Assembly: GCF_024679245.1 (NCBI RefSeq)
Contig: NC_090175.1
Span: forward strand, 50,796,232-50,860,231
DNA from: Pseudorasbora parva
Lineage: Eukaryota; Chordata; Actinopteri; Cypriniformes; Gobionidae
Direction: 5' to 3'
Length of the DNA: 64,000 bases
Shown here: positions 47,320 to 60,843 of the stretch, one piece after another
Position numbering within the stretch: position 1 is the first letter of the stretch
Layout: every line of letters begins with the position of its first letter
Position numbers and translations under genes: made by a program
The notes under the pieces: generated by a model
Told to the model about the DNA's origin: nothing
What the model saw: the letters and a program-made list of their open reading frames with translations, nothing else
Database searches by the model: none

Positions 47320-47510
47320 TATTTTTTTTTTTTTTTTCTTGGAAACTGTGAAGGATTCTTTGATTAATAGAAAGTTTAAAAAGAACAGCATTTTTATCTG
47401 AAATAGAAATCTTTTGTAATGCTATAAATGTCTTTGCGGTCCCTTTTGATCTATTAAATACATCCTTGCTGGATAAAATGAATTTATTTTAAAAGAAAAC
47501 CTGTCTGACC
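47320..47510. repeat. Common fish interspersed repeat, fragment
   Basis: GATTAATAGAAAGTTTAAAA, AGAACAGCATTTTTATCTGA and ATAAATGTCTTTGCGGTC match the abundant repeat also seen at 1325-1480, 38515-38890 and 47985-48065. Confidence 0.6.
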
Positions 47511-47984
47511 TCTGTGATTTTGGAGTTTACTGTTCTGCGTAGTGCCAGCATTATTCCACTTTCTGCCTTTCATTACCCAATAGCCAAAGACAGGTGGAGT
47601 AAAATTCATTGATGTTCACTGCAGTTATCTCTACACACTCACCCTGCCTGGAAAGAGTGGGAGATACTGTCAGAACAGACCCTCAGCTCAGATTAGGCTA
47701 TTCATCAGCCTGCCGCTATTGCCCTGTCTACCAGCCTAATAGCCCCACTCATTGAGCCTGACACAGACTCCAGGAGATTCACAGGAAAGTTGGCCAGTCA
47801 ATAAGAACATGCACTCCTAAAATGTAGATGGACTGACAACAGTACATACAATGAAAAAAAAAAAAAAAAACTGTGGTTGGTCACTTTACATGTCAGTCAG
47901 ATGTATGACAACAAAGTTCTGGTTCTGAAAATATGACTACTTTTTTTATTTTATTTTTTTACTTTTTTTTTTTTTTTGCAGCAT
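47511..47984. other. Non-repetitive stretch, no gene seen
   Basis: Balanced composition around 47520-47810, possibly conserved non-coding DNA; A- and T-tracts near 47855 and 47940-47980. Confidence 0.4.
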
Positions 47985-48065
47985 ATTAGAATGATTTCTG
48001 AAGAATCATGTGCCACTTAAGTATGGAGTAAAGGTGCTGAAAAATTCAGCTCTGCCATCACAGGA
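47985..48065. repeat. Common fish interspersed repeat, fragment
   Basis: TATTAGAATGATTTCTGAAG then GGTGCTGAAAAATTCAGCTC and GCCATCACAGG match another part of the family at 1325-1480. Confidence 0.6.
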
Positions 48066-49592
48066 ATCCATTTGACCCAGGTACATCATACATCTCACCT
48101 CAGAAAGCCCGCAGAGAAGCTTGAGGCATTTGCACAGACTAGCACTGTCACACTGCGACAAGAGAAATAAAACAGACCAGTTGAGAACAGAAAGGCACAA
48201 TATCCAGCTCACAGCGGCCCTTTGAAGGGCACCAATGCACCATAGATCAATAACAGACATAGAAGAAAAGGAGTAAGAGGGTGAAAAGCAGGAAGTAAAG
48301 CGGGATGGTAAAGGAAAAATGCTAATGAAAAATTAAGTGGAAGATGAAATCTTTTGAGGGTGTACTAATTCACATAATGCAGTGTATTTGGGGGAAAATA
48401 TTATTTATATTCATAGATGCTTTATCACGCATTAGGCCATACTAAAAATAACACGAGAAAGGTCCATGGCTCAGGGGTCATTACATGCCATAAGCATTGC
48501 TGGTCCATTATCCTATAACAGTACTATAATTAAAAGCCACATTTATATAAAAAAGCACATTTGAGAATGTGCGTAAAAATAAAAAGCATCAGTGGAGCTT
48601 ACATGAGGTTAAAGAACTGCTCTGTGGATCAATTGACTGATCCGTTTATAATTTGCTCAGACAGAAACATAAATGATGACTAATTACCGTGTTTACAGAC
48701 CCCCATTACAGTCATAAATAGTAATGACATGACTTACACCGCAGCAGTCTGCAGCAGTAGATTGACAACAGCGTAAAGGGAAAATTACAGTCTTTAACAA
48801 AAATGAAATGAAGGTGAATTGCATTATGACATCAACTAATAGAAATTCTTACTTTGACCAACACTATAGCTACTCAGAGGCCTAATAAAAAAAACAATGA
48901 TGCGTCAATGCCCCTTTACATTTTACACATAAAGAATCACAGAGGGCCACTGACACAGTTTTAAATATTGATCAAGATTATTGATCATTGGTTGCATTTG
49001 CAATCTGGGGGTGCATAACATAAACCATTTCATTCACATAAGCAAAAAACAACAACAACAAAACACGGGAATGACACCATAAAACAATTCCCAAACAAGT
49101 GTTGAGGTAACACATTACAAGTAACATGAGATATGTAATCAGATTACTTTTTTTTTCCAATTAAAAAAACTAGTAAACGTCTTCTGAAACATCTTTCAAA
49201 TCTCACTTGCACAAAAACAGATTCAGTATTTCTCAAAATTAATTAAAAAAAAACAGTGAAATGAAAATTCAGAATTGTATGTAAACCTGCAATAATTAAA
49301 TATTAAATAAAAAATACTTTATGCATTTAATTTCACTTTATTTGCCAATGTCTTTGCTGCTGACCTTTGATCTTCCGATTCAACCATACTAAGAAGCAAA
49401 AATGACTTACACATCACATTTGTTACATGCGAATTTGCTTTGAGTCTTGATCATTTAACTTTTGGTGTGAAAAGGCCTTTATATTTGCCAAAAATAACAA
49501 AAGCAATAATAAAAAAACAAACAAACAAGCAAGCCCAGCCCATGGAAAACGTAATATGTAGCATTACTTCTTCTCCATAAGAAGTAACTAAT
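48066..49592. other. No gene seen
   Basis: Non-repetitive sequence; segments at about 48080-48260 and 48590-48790 have the balanced look of conserved non-coding DNA. No exon can be supported. Confidence 0.4.
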
Positions 49593-49600
49593 ACAATATG

Positions 49601-49880
49601 GGTAACACTTTATTTAAAGGTTCAGTTATTAACTATTAACTAGTTGCTTATTAGCATGCATATTACTAGGATATTGTCTGTTTATTAGTACTTATAAAGC
49701 ACATATTAATGCTTTATTCTGCATGACCTTATTCTACATCCCTTAATCCTACCCAATACCTAAACTTAAATGCTACAAAAACTACCTTACTAACTATTAA
49801 TAAGCAGTAAATTAGGAGTTTTTTTGAGGCAAAAGTTGTAGTTAATAGTGAATATGTGTTCCCCATACTAAAGTGTTACC
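49601..49880. mobile_element. 280-bp hAT-type MITE with intact 8-bp TSD
   Basis: Ends GGTAACACTTTA and TAAAGTGTTACC are inverted and flanked by the exact duplication ACAATATG (49593-49600 and 49881-49888). A second, very similar copy is at 59293-59571. There is no coding capacity, so it must be mobilised in trans. Confidence 0.9.
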
Positions 49881-49918
49881 ACAATATGTTACTTTATCGG
49901 GGAGTAATGCAATATTGT

Positions 49919-50365
49919 TGTCACAGACCAGCCAGGCTCTCTCACTTCTACCACACAGCGATCACAATCAGAAGAATTCTGATCACCCGTACCTGTCATC
50001 AATCACCTCACCAGCAGCACACAATATATTCACCCAGCTCACTTTCAGTCCTTGTCAGGCCTTGCAAGGAAAGACTCACTTACCTGATCTCCTTGGTTTT
50101 CCCAGAGTGCGTTCCCGTCTGCGACTTCATCCCTGAGTGTTGGTTTTGGTTACTCACCTTTCATCCCCGGCTGCTGAGGTATCCATTTCGCCATCTCCTT
50201 CCTCCCTCTGTAAGAAAACCATCAAGACTGTTATTTATCTACATTTCGTTTACCATCTCTCACTATGATACAGTCTACCTGCTACACCCTATTCTCTGCC
50301 CTGTGTTCTTAAATCAAGTGTGTTTGGATCTTCACTAACCTTGTCTAGATGTGTATAGCCTGACC
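49919..50365 (+). mobile_element. LTR fragment, Gypsy-type
   Basis: Begins TGTCACAGACCAGCCAGGC and contains GTCAGGCCTTGCAAGGAAAG, TTGGTTTTCCCAGAG and TTCTTAAATCAAGTGTGTTT, the order I recall from a cyprinid Gypsy LTR family. The terminal CA end is missing and no internal region follows, so it is a truncated solo LTR. The 160-codon frame over it is not a gene. Confidence 0.55.
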
Positions 50366-50771
50366 ATTGTAAAATTGTAATGCATTACTTAAGCAAGTTT
50401 TGTGTACAACAGAAATCACTTCACTACCTCAAATTTCAAAAGTGCAAACCCATGTACACCCTGCTTTCATCCAAACTGTTTATACAACTGCTTGAGTGCA
50501 AACAGAAACCTGCAGCTTCTCAACATTGTTGGATGTAATAAGGATAACAGACAGTGTAGGGAGCAAAGGCATGCACTAAGGAAATGTAACATTGAAATAC
50601 TCTACCACACGTGGTCACATGCAAGAGGTCATGCATTTAATTAAAAAAGACATTGTTATACATTTCTATACTTTAAAAAATAAATAATATATTTATAATT
50701 CCTGAATTGATGTAAATATGTAGTTTTATAACTCTAAATATTTTATTATGAGTCTGAAGTACATAGGCCTA
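50366..50771. other. No gene seen
   Basis: AT-rich spacer with no recognisable signal. Confidence 0.5.
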
Positions 50772-50889
50772 AATGTATGTATGTATGTATGTATGTATGT
50801 ATGTATGTATGTATGTATGTATGTATGTATGTATGTATGTATGTATGTATGTATGTATGTATGTATGTATGTATGTATGTGTGTATGTA
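50772..50889. repeat. (ATGT)n microsatellite
   Basis: About 29 ATGT units with one GTGT variant at the end. The open frames on both strands are artefacts. Confidence 0.97.
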
Positions 50890-53197
50890 AGTTTAAACAT
50901 ATGTTAAGCATAATTTTTAGACTATCCAGAAACTGACCTGATAAATGTATTGGAGTAAAGGACTACCTGCCCCAGTCTTTTCTACATTTTATAATTGAGA
51001 ATCTGAAGGCCAGCTGACTCATTAACTGGAAAAGACCTTCTACAAGGTCCGCATCCACATCACCAATTACACATCCATCTGTTTGAAATGCTCCATAACA
51101 CCGGCAACAGCAGAGTATACTAAAAGAAAGCAAATGTTTCTGCTCAGACCTCAGAGGTTCATCCTCATGTGATGCAGGTTGCTAGTGTAAAATGTATGCG
51201 GACCTTGTGAAAGCACATCATGGACACAATATGCATGTTTCACTGCTTGCAACTGGATTGCATAGATCTGTGGTCTGTATGAGAGTTGCATGCTTGCCAT
51301 ATCACAATAGGCTGCATTTTATCTAATTGGATTTTGGGGGAATAGATTACCTCAGTCAGTAAACAGCTAGTTCCTAGCAATGTTTACCAAGTCAAGCGTT
51401 ATTCAGGCATTAAGTCCAACAATCGAGCTACTGCTTGTTTATGAACACACTGGGATGGGAAATAGGTTCTGTAAATCCTTAAGAGACCTTTTGGACACTG
51501 AAACAAATAAACAACAAAAAAGTCCACTTTAGTAATTTAGATTCAAGTGGGTAGGCGGGCGGAGAATTAAAGAAAAACGCCTCTAAAGTGACCCAGTTCT
51601 CCCTCCCGTTAGCATTTAATATCAGAACATACATTGTTTCAGGCGAAGGCAACCGCACCAGATGTGATGCTGGCAGATGTGTGCTGTAATTAAGGCACTA
51701 AAAGCCTTTCTATTAATTATTCTATATTCCCAAAGGGAGAAAACATACACTTTCACACAAGAGGCATGCACACTATTACCGCACAATTTAGATCTAATAG
51801 TTTCAAACAGCCACAGAGTTTGAAAGATAATATGACTGATTGCAAACAAATAGAAATGATGAGTTTGGGAGAGTCATGTGTTACCATGCCAGTGTATATG
51901 TTTTAATGTAAGTTTACTAAGGTTTTCCTATAATATTAATAATGCAACAGTAATATTTTTTTTTTCTTATGCCGTTTCAAAAAAAAAAAAAAAAAAAATA
52001 TTCGAATGGTTGGCAAAGTTGAAAGTCAGTGCAAAACTGCAGATGAACAAAAATGTAAAGTTAATTAAAGGACATAATACTCTAATAATACTTTTGAATG
52101 AATTAATTTGCATTATATTATACACAACATTTGAATACTTGGTATTTTTTTCCATTGTTATTCAGTGTTATGCATATACATTTAAACATATTTAGAATTA
52201 GCTTCTTTTAAGTTTTATTTTCATTTTAGTTCATTTTAGTCATGTCATGCTTTTATCATTTTTATTTGTTTTTGTTTTTAATAGCTTTATTATATTTTTT
52301 TCTGTTTAGTATTAGTAATTGTATTACTTCATCTTAAACTTATTTCAGTGAGCATTCAAGGCATTGTTATGAAACAATGCAGACATTATGCTAGTATTGT
52401 TTCTGTCTGTACATTGTAATTCTGGTTTATCTGTAAATAGTTAATTCAATGTAATGTAGAAATGACCTTCACTCTGACTCATGGCTCTACCATCCATCCT
52501 TTACGCCCCAACAAATACCATACTCACAAGGGCATATCCCAGAAATTCCATTGAACCTATACATGTGGGTATTTATGCAAGTGTAAAAAATACCTGCACT
52601 TCCTTAGCCAAGCTCTAGTCCTCTAAAGGCCTGACAAAGGTCAGTCAGAATCAATTACATGGCATGCTAACATGCTTCTCTTCCTCAGGGCTTCATTCAG
52701 ACTTTGTCAGAGTTCCCCTCTGGGCTCTGAGACAAGCAGATATTGTAATGAGCCATTGTAAGAGGAAAAGATATCAACAATGGATTATTTGAGTGGATAA
52801 AGAGTGGAGATAATGGCCAAAAACAACAGATTCATCAGCCACAATTATTTTGACTTTGGTTTTCCTCACCAAATACCAGTAATACTGATTATTCTGCATA
52901 TAACATAATCTGTTAAATCTTTTATCGATTGATAGCCCTAAAATCAATGCAAAATCAATTGCAATCAATGCTTTCAAGGAATGATTACAAAGTGTACAAA
53001 ATAAAAGTGTTTTATAATTATTCATAATTAATTATAATTATGAATATGCAAATAACTTGATGTGCTAGAGACAAAGCAAATAAAGACATCAACGATACAA
53101 TAGGAAAAGATAAATCACAGTCACAGCTGGTCATTATAGCAAAATAAATTCTATCAGGGTGATTGGGAGCCCAATGCACAGTTGCAACTTGCATTGA
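50890..53197. other. Non-repetitive stretch, no gene seen
   Basis: One of the longest repeat-poor parts of the window. Segments at about 51000-51460 and 51540-51840 look like possible conserved non-coding DNA. An A-tract lies at 51980-51998. No exon is supportable. Confidence 0.4.
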
Positions 53198-53815
53198 TAC
53201 ACTATATTTCTAAAAGTATTGGGACACCCCTCCAAATCATTGAATTCAGGTGTTCCAATTACTTCCATGACCTCAGATGTATAAAATCAAGCACCTATAG
53301 GCATGCAGACGCTTCTACAAACATGTCTGAAAGAATGGGTCACTCTCAAGAGCTTAGTGATTTTCAAGTGTGGTGCAATAAGTCCTCAATACTAAATGAT
53401 CCATGGTCAACTGTTAGGGGTATTATAACAAAGTGGTAGGTCATGTAAAATCACAGAGCTGGGTCAGCGCATGCAGAGAAGCACAGTGCACAAAAGTCAC
53501 CAAGTCACTAGCTACAGACCACCAAACTTTGTGTGGCCTTCAGATTAGCTCAAGAACAGTGCGCAGAGAGCTTCATGGAATGGGTTTCCATGGCCGGGCA
53601 ACTCATCCAAGCCTTACTTCACCAAGTGTAATGCAAAGCGTTGGATCCATTGGTTTAAAGCACACCATCACTGGACTCTAGAGCAGTGGAGACGTGTTCT
53701 CTGGAGTGACGAATCACGCTTCTTTCTTGCAATCCGATGGACGAGTCTGGGTTTGGCAGTTGCCAGGAGAATGGTACTTGCCTGTCTGCATTGTACCAAG
53801 TGGTAACAGCAATAC
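53198..53815 (+). mobile_element. Tc1-like transposon, 3'-truncated
   Basis: Starts TACACTATATTTCTAAAAGT then ATTGGGACACCCC, the terminal repeat of a widespread Tc1 family. It runs through the N-terminal half of the transposase gene and stops after about 620 bp; the C-terminal half and second repeat are absent. Confidence 0.85.
53322..53815 (+). pseudogene. Tc1-like transposase, N-terminal fragment
   Basis: Starts MSERMGHSQELSDFQVW with a helix-turn-helix-like region. It is interrupted by a stop after GIITKW and by frame changes. Later segments (SRTVRRELHGMGFHGRATH, then WSDESRFFL) are typical. The first catalytic Asp (SDES) is present, but everything after the strand following it is lost. 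Confidence 0.8.
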
Positions 53816-54736
53816 AAAATTTTCCTTTTTGTTTAAACTATCTCTTTAAGGGGCTGGTGCCCAGAATAGCTTTTTTTTTCCAGCACCACACCAAAAAAGA
53901 GACAAATGTACAACATTTACAAAGGTTTCCAACACCACAATTGCCTCTCATATGTGTGTCATCCCTGGTTATTGCAAAAAAAAAAAAAAAACTTAGTTGT
54001 AGGTTTCAAGCCTTAAATGTGTCCTAAGAACCTAAGCAAAATCATTGAACTATATCACTGATGCACTGCGGCTTCTCTGGTTTTGCTCCGCTGCCCTGCG
54101 TTTGCCCTATATGAGCAACAGCTTTCTAAATACAGCACCATTGCTTGTTATTGTGGTGGCACACACTAAAGCGTAAAATACTCCTTTATGGCTGTGACAG
54201 AATGGTTTTGTAACATAATGCTCTCTGAGGAAAGGCTTAAAAGAGAAATCAATTACATGGCCCTAAACAAGTAAAGAAACAGCTGTCTCGAATCCTCTTC
54301 CATAAAAATCACCAGCTGAATGTTCCATTCAAAAGACTTTTGAGATTGTCTCACCTCTTGCCTCCGCTCCTCCACATTTCTCCTCTGCAAAAGAATGAAA
54401 GAGCCAGCAAGCTTTCAAAGACATGATCACTTCTCACAGCAAAGTAATTCAAACTCGCAGGTACTTGAACATTCACACACACCAGTGGATAGCACCTAGC
54501 ATTTGCACAAGCAATGGAAACGGGAAGCAATTTTGGCAGCAAACTTTATGTGCAATGAGAACAGAAAGCCGATCAAGAGGGTAAAATACAGTATTGCCCT
54601 CTGGCTATCAGCCTGCTGTGTGTTTGCATTTACAAGTGATTCTCTTAAAACATATTGCCACAGCTAACAGCAACGAAGTCTTCAGACTATTTCATTTCAG
54701 GAAATAAAATATTGAGTTATAGAACCTTGCCAATAA
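53816..54736. other. No gene seen
   Basis: Contains TTTAAACTATCTCTTTAAG near 53832, the outer end of the AAAGGGATAG-type fish MITE, and an A-tract near 53977. The rest is unassigned. Confidence 0.45.
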
Positions 54737-54934
<198 letters not shown>

Positions 54935-54976
54935 AAATAAATAAAACCATCATTTGGAATTGTAAGCCCTCCAAAT

Positions 54977-55093
<117 letters not shown>

Positions 55094-55158
55094 AAAGATT
55101 GAAAAGACAAAAGAATGAAAAAAATCCTATTTATTTATGCATTGGTATCACATTTTCA

Positions 55159-55805
<647 letters not shown>

Positions 55806-56702
55806 ATATATTTTTTTTCTTAACATATAAATATTTTAAAGATTTAATTGAAGGGCTGGCTTATTTAAAAAACTTATTCCTGAAGTGCAAAAATAGGTTG
55901 CAAAACATATTGTTTTGATATTTTTTGATGGCTGCAGATTGCCCTCGTGGTGCAGTCAATGTACTTTATTTAACTGATCAAATCTAAATCAGACTTCTCT
56001 CTGAACAGCTCTTGGACAAACAGCACTAACAGTATATCTGGAGAAGAACCGTTAGGCTGAATGTGAAACAGGCTCTGGGCTTTATTCTGGGTTGAGAGCA
56101 GTTCAATTCAATTATGGCACAGTGACAAACCTGGCACAGTTCACACTCCATATGCAGCTTGTGGCAGCCACGGGTGTGAGGCTGGCACAGATAATCCGGC
56201 ACCGATGCCACTCGTGCCCATTTCAACACACCTGTCATCAGAGATCAGGATTAACACACCGATCCATTCTGGATTGTATCTCCAGGGGCCTGACCTTTAC
56301 TGCTGACAGAGCTGCTAATAATCAGTCTATGAAAAATCCCTTTATAAAAAAAAATTAAATAAAAGTACTCCTGTAGTACACTTCAAGGCCTGATGTACCA
56401 CTCACTCACTTTACTATGGAAACCTGAATGATACAAAACGACTGCGTTTCAAATATAAATTCTGCATGTCTCTGTGTGAATGAGCGGTGCAGTTTCGTCT
56501 ATATATACTCAAGTGCACGTGGCGCTTATGGTGTTTCAACATATGCCTTCTCACTATTTAAGGGCATGAACACATGAAAATCATCTTGTGTCACTTTGTC
56601 AGCCTTTCACCGTTTTATTTGAGATACTTATCATCAGTTACACAGAAACTCAAAGCTCTTCTTCGCAACAAAAGTTTGGTTAATCTTGAATATATTATGA
56701 CA
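55806..56702. other. Non-repetitive stretch, no gene seen
   Basis: The part at about 56030-56330 is balanced and repeat-free, possibly conserved non-coding DNA. No exon supported. Confidence 0.4.
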
Positions 56703-57405
56703 GATATACCGATCATGCATAACATTATGATAATATTGTGTTGATCCCCTTTTGCTGCCAAAACAGCTCTGACTCCACTAGACCCCTGTAGGTGTGCTAT
56801 GGCACCAATATGTTAGCAGCAGATCCTTTAAGACCTGCAAATTGTGAGGTGGGGCCTTCATGGATCAGACTTGTTTATTCTGCATATCCTACAGATGCTT
56901 GATTGGATTCAGATCTGGGGAATTTGGAGATAAATTCAACACCTCAAACTTGTTGTGCTCCTCAGACCATTCCTGAATTGTTTCTGCTTTGTGGCAGGAC
57001 GCATTATCCTGCTGAAAAGAGCCAAAGTCACCAGGGAATACCGTTTTCATGAAAGAGTGTACATGGTCTGCAACAATGCTAAGGTAGGTCGTACGTGTCA
57101 AAGTAACATCCACATGGATGGCAGTACCCAAGGTTTCCCAGCAGAACATTACCCAAAGCATCACACTGCCTCCGCCAGCTTGTGTTCTTCACATAGTGCA
57201 TCCTGGTGTCACGTGTTCCCCAGGAAAGAGACGCACCCGGCCATCCATATGATGTAAAAGAACTAGATTCATCAGACAAGGGAAACTTCTTCCATTGCTC
57301 CATGCTCCAATTTTGTTTGATCGGACTGCACAGGCCAGCCTTCGCTCCCCACGTGCATCAATGAGCCATGACCCTGTCGCTGGTTCACCATAATACATAA
57401 CATAA
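56703..57405 (-). mobile_element. Tc1-like transposon, internally and 5'-deleted
   Basis: On minus the element ends CATAATGTTATGCATGATCG near 56703, the terminal repeat of a known Tc1 family. The body covers the C-terminal two thirds of the transposase plus a short N-terminal scrap (57320-57405) joined across a deletion. The other terminal repeat is absent. Confidence 0.82.
56740..57330 (-). pseudogene. Tc1-like transposase remnant
   Basis: Recognisable segments in shifting frames: EQWKKFPLSDESS, HMDGRVRLFPGEHVTPGCTM, VMFCWETLGTAIHVDVTLTR, FQQDNASCHKA, LSPNSPDLNPIKHL. The first two Asp of the DDE triad are present, but the third acidic residue is Lys (PIKH for PIEH). A deletion after LNPIKHL removes part of the C-terminus; the end region then matches again down to the terminal repeat. 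Non-functional. Confidence 0.85.
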
Positions 57406-58200
57406 CATCCGAACATATCGCTTAAGCTGTTGTGGTTACACTTACACAAAAACCTCCATAAAATTACAGTCATTTGGCAATTAAATAAATGGCAGACAAT
57501 TACATACGCATTACCAACATTTAATTATGTAAACTTAATGTTACACCTCAAACGACAAGGGATTTTTAGTGCTAATATTAATTAACAAGTCCACAAGTCC
57601 ACAAACTCATTCTCCCAAATGGCTTGACATGCATTATATGGACTGCACGCTCCTGGTGTGTATTATTTCTCTGGTGGGATGCCCTTTTAAGACAGACACT
57701 CTCACACACAGAGGTGTTGAAATGCAAACGCACTGAAGGGAATACAATACGTCCTGTAAAGTTGCTGGATACGCCACGCTGCCTCTGTTTACAGATATAC
57801 ACTCTGGTAGAACGACCTTTGAAGATCCAGAATGTGTTCAGACTGTCAATGCAACTTTATTTTTCCCAAAGAAATTCCAGAACCTCCATACTGTACATTT
57901 AGTGTTTACACAATGTTGGTTTAGGGTTGCGTGTATAGTCTCGGCCTCAACACTACACCATACATTGACTGACAATCTATTATGCTAAGAGCATCAAAGT
58001 GAATAAAATGTGTTGTGTGTGTTGTCTTTATTTAGGAATCAGCCATTTTTAAAAAAGTGTTACAGGTCATGTCCTTGCGTTGCCTATCATTGACGTCATA
58101 TCCACACTACCCTTGATTTCTGTAAAAACATGGAAAGATCAAAGACACTTTAATATAGTATGTATTTTATTAGAAAGACAAGCAACTGTTAAGATATACA
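57406..58200. other. No gene seen
   Basis: Unassigned sequence with no recognisable repeat ends or exon. Confidence 0.5.
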
Positions 58201-58276
58201 TGGTAACACTTTATTTTAAGGGTCCAGCATAATGAACTAGTTAAGCATTAATTAATGATTAACTTGTTCACAATTA

Positions 58277-59056
58277 AAGGGTTACTTCAGCGATTAGCAT
58301 ATGGCTTTGTATCAGCAGAAACCCTGGAGTATATTCAAATGATTGTGCTCTCCCCCCTCATATCCCCCTGAGACAAGAGATTTATGCATTTTATTTCTGG
58401 AAAAAATCCTCTCATGACGCAAATTGACGATATTTGCGTCACGAGAGGAATGTTTGCCCAGAGGCTAAAGACTACAGCCAGCAGAGGGAGCCATTTCCAC
58501 ATGTTTTCAACTCGTGCATGGGGAATGGAGATCACACTTACAGCACAGCTCAGCTATAGGCATTAATTTAAACGGATGCTAAGCAATGTAAGTGTTTTAA
58601 CTTCTCAAATTAATTTCTATGAAAGTTAAGCTTCCAAAGGCATGAACTGAAAATGCGTTGTGAATGTATGCCACGAATGTGGTCGCGATTACCTCAGCTC
58701 TCATCACGAGAGCTCATCAACTCATTTATGACGTTAAATGTAATCTGACTCCTAATCTGAGTCTGCTGTGAGACTCACACGGAGACTTGATCGTTATATT
58801 GAACACACACGTTCAGTATTTAATTGTACTTTCTGAACTCAGTCACAGTAATCTAGTAGCGGTGGCTTTGGGAATGGCCTCACAGGGCAGTGAAGCATTC
58901 TGGGAATTGTAGTCTTTCATCCCCATGAGACAAAAATACATTTTCTGTCTTTTCTCAGTCTAGAAAGCACCAAATTCAAAAATAATTTCGCATTTCTACT
59001 ACATTAATGACCCAGTTTAAATACAGATTCATCTTCCCAGCGGTGAAGTACCCCTT
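58277..59056. mobile_element. TA-flanked TIR element, AAGGGGTACTTCAGCG family
   Basis: Left end AAGGGTTACTTCAGCG and right end (reverse complement AAGGGGTACTTCACCG) are inverted and bordered by TA (58275-58276 and 59057-59058). The 780-bp interior is non-coding. It interrupts the ATTAATGATTA-rich repeat, giving a clear order of insertion. A truncated second copy lies at 61084-61513. Confidence 0.78.
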
Positions 59057-59292
59057 TAAGCATTAGTTAAGCATGAACACACTAGTAATTAATGATTAAT
59101 TTTACAGTTTAAGGGTTAAAATTATGCATTAGTTAAACTAGTAATTAATGATTTGCTTGTTCACAATTATGCACTAGTTAAGCAGGGACACCATACTAAT
59201 TAATGATTAACATAATAGAAAGGGCATATTAGCCATTATTTACAACATAATAAGCCATATATTATTTTTGTGTAGTGATGTAATTATATTTC

Positions 59293-59571
59293 GGTAACAC
59301 TTTATTTTAAGGTCCAGTTATTAACTATTAACTTGTTGCTTATTAGCATGCATATTACTAGCATATTGTCTGTTTATTAGTTCTTATAAAGCACGTATTA
59401 ATGCTTTATTCTGCATGACCTTATTCTACATCCCTTAATCCTACCCAATACCTAAACCCAAATACTACAAAAACTACCTTACTAACTATTAATAAGCAGT
59501 ATATTAGAAGTTTATTTAGGCAAAAGTTGTAGTTAATAGTGAATATGTGTTCCCCATACTAAAGTGTTACC
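59293..59571. mobile_element. Second copy of the 280-bp hAT-type MITE
   Basis: Nearly colinear with 49601-49880, including GTTGCTTATTAGCATGCATA and TGACCTTATTCTACATCCCT, and has the same GGTAACACTT ends. The flanks (TATATTTC and ATAAAGTC) do not form an 8-bp duplication, so it may have been rearranged or inserted into a related end. Confidence 0.85.
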
Positions 59572-59919
59572 ATAAAGTCATAACATAATGACACCTTTAT
59601 AAATCATTAGCTAATGATTAATTAAAGCAGACAACTGGAGGTTGAAATGCATAGCTTTGACCCCTTGTGGTAATGAAAACATTCATTTGCATTTTAGTTC
59701 ATATAATATGTTATTAAGGAATCAATACATTATGACACATTTAACTAACAATTTACTTAATCTATTAATCATGTAGTGATTAATAGATTATTAATCTAGA
59801 ATCATTAGTTGCTGATGCAGTAATCATTAATTATTTCACCATTAGTAATACATTAACTCATGATTATCTGTGCATTAATTAAGTATGAATTAATGCATAT
59901 TATTACATGGCTCTGTGAA

Positions 59920-60580
59920 ATACTTGATTCTGATTGGTCAATCGCGCATTCCAGTGGTATGTTATTCCCAAATAACACCCGCTCAACCGGGTACTACGAG
60001 TTATCTTGACCGGTACTTCTATGCTTAACGCTGGCGCCATCTTGTGGCTTAAACAGCCGTGGGTTACAATGGAAGACTTCAAGGCAGGTTTCCTTTATAA
60101 CGTTTTTAATATAGATATTTTTCTTACACAAACGCATCGATTCGAATCAGAAGACTTTATTAACCCATCGGAGCCGCGTGGAGCACGTTATTTGACGGAC
60201 AGCTGCATTTTTTATGGACTCCAAACACAACTACAACTACTGCTGCGATTAACGTTAGCCTGGACTTTTTAAATATAACTCCGATTGTATTTGTCTGAAA
60301 GAAGAATGTCATATCTTCAGCAATAGATAAAGCAGGATGGAGCTGTTTTTCTTCGCGGAAGCTTTGCGTAAGAGCTAATACAATATTTAATCTCAAGACA
60401 ATATTTTGTGTCTAATAATTATTTATTTGAGACTAGTAGCCGTGTAATACGCAGGATAATGTACACCCAGCCGGTTGTTATCGCAGAATAAACCCAGACA
60501 AACCCTTCACTCTGAAGGGGTTAAAATAAACCGTCTGGGTGTACATTATCTCTTACTTAGTGGACCCGGATTGTAAAGTG
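59920..60580. repeat. Probable dispersed DNA element
   Basis: TGGCTCTGTGAAATACTTGA through TTCTGATTGGTCAATCGCGC and TGGCGCCATCTTGTGGCTTA is recalled as dispersed in cyprinid genomes. A hairpin GATAATGTACACCCAG (60456-60471) pairs with CTGGGTGTACATTATC (60535-60550). It is interrupted at 60581 by a MITE; similar sequence may resume at 60844. Confidence 0.5.
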
Positions 60581-60843
60581 CACTCTCAGAAAAAAAGGTA
60601 CAGTGCTGTCACTGGGGTGGTAACCTAAGGTATAAAAGTGAAAAGGTACATCTTTGTATCTTACTCACCCCCAAATGGTACATATTAGTACCTTAAAAGG
60701 TACATATCAGTACTTTAAGTGTGCAAATTAGTAACTTAAAGGTACATAGTAGAACCTTAAAGGTACATATTAGTACCTTTACGGTTTTGTACCATAGGTT
60801 ACCGCGCCCCAGTGACAGAAATGTACCTTTTTTTCTGACAGTG
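60581..60843. mobile_element. 263-bp MITE with about 55-bp TIRs
   Basis: CACTCTCAGAAAAAAAGGTA at the left and the reverse complement CACTGTCAGAAAAAAAGGTA at the right begin an inverted repeat that continues through CTGTCACTGGGG and GGTAACCTA. The middle is made of repeated AAAGGTACATATTAGTACCT palindromic units. No matching 8-bp flanks. Confidence 0.82.

Larger units (their letters stand above)
58202..59900. repeat. ATTAATGATTA-rich composite repeat with nested insertions
   Basis: Begins GGTAACACTTTATTTTAAGG. It consists of diverged copies of AGTTAAGCATTAATTAATGA-like units (58240-58275, 59057-59200 and 59600-59890). Two other elements are inserted into it (58277-59056 and 59293-59571). The host element resembles hAT-like repeats with GGTAACACTT ends; its right end was not resolved. 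Confidence 0.6.

Noticed and set aside
49856..50338. 160-codon ORF as a host gene
   Set aside because: Lies over an LTR-like fragment; sequence order matches a Gypsy LTR rather than coding DNA.
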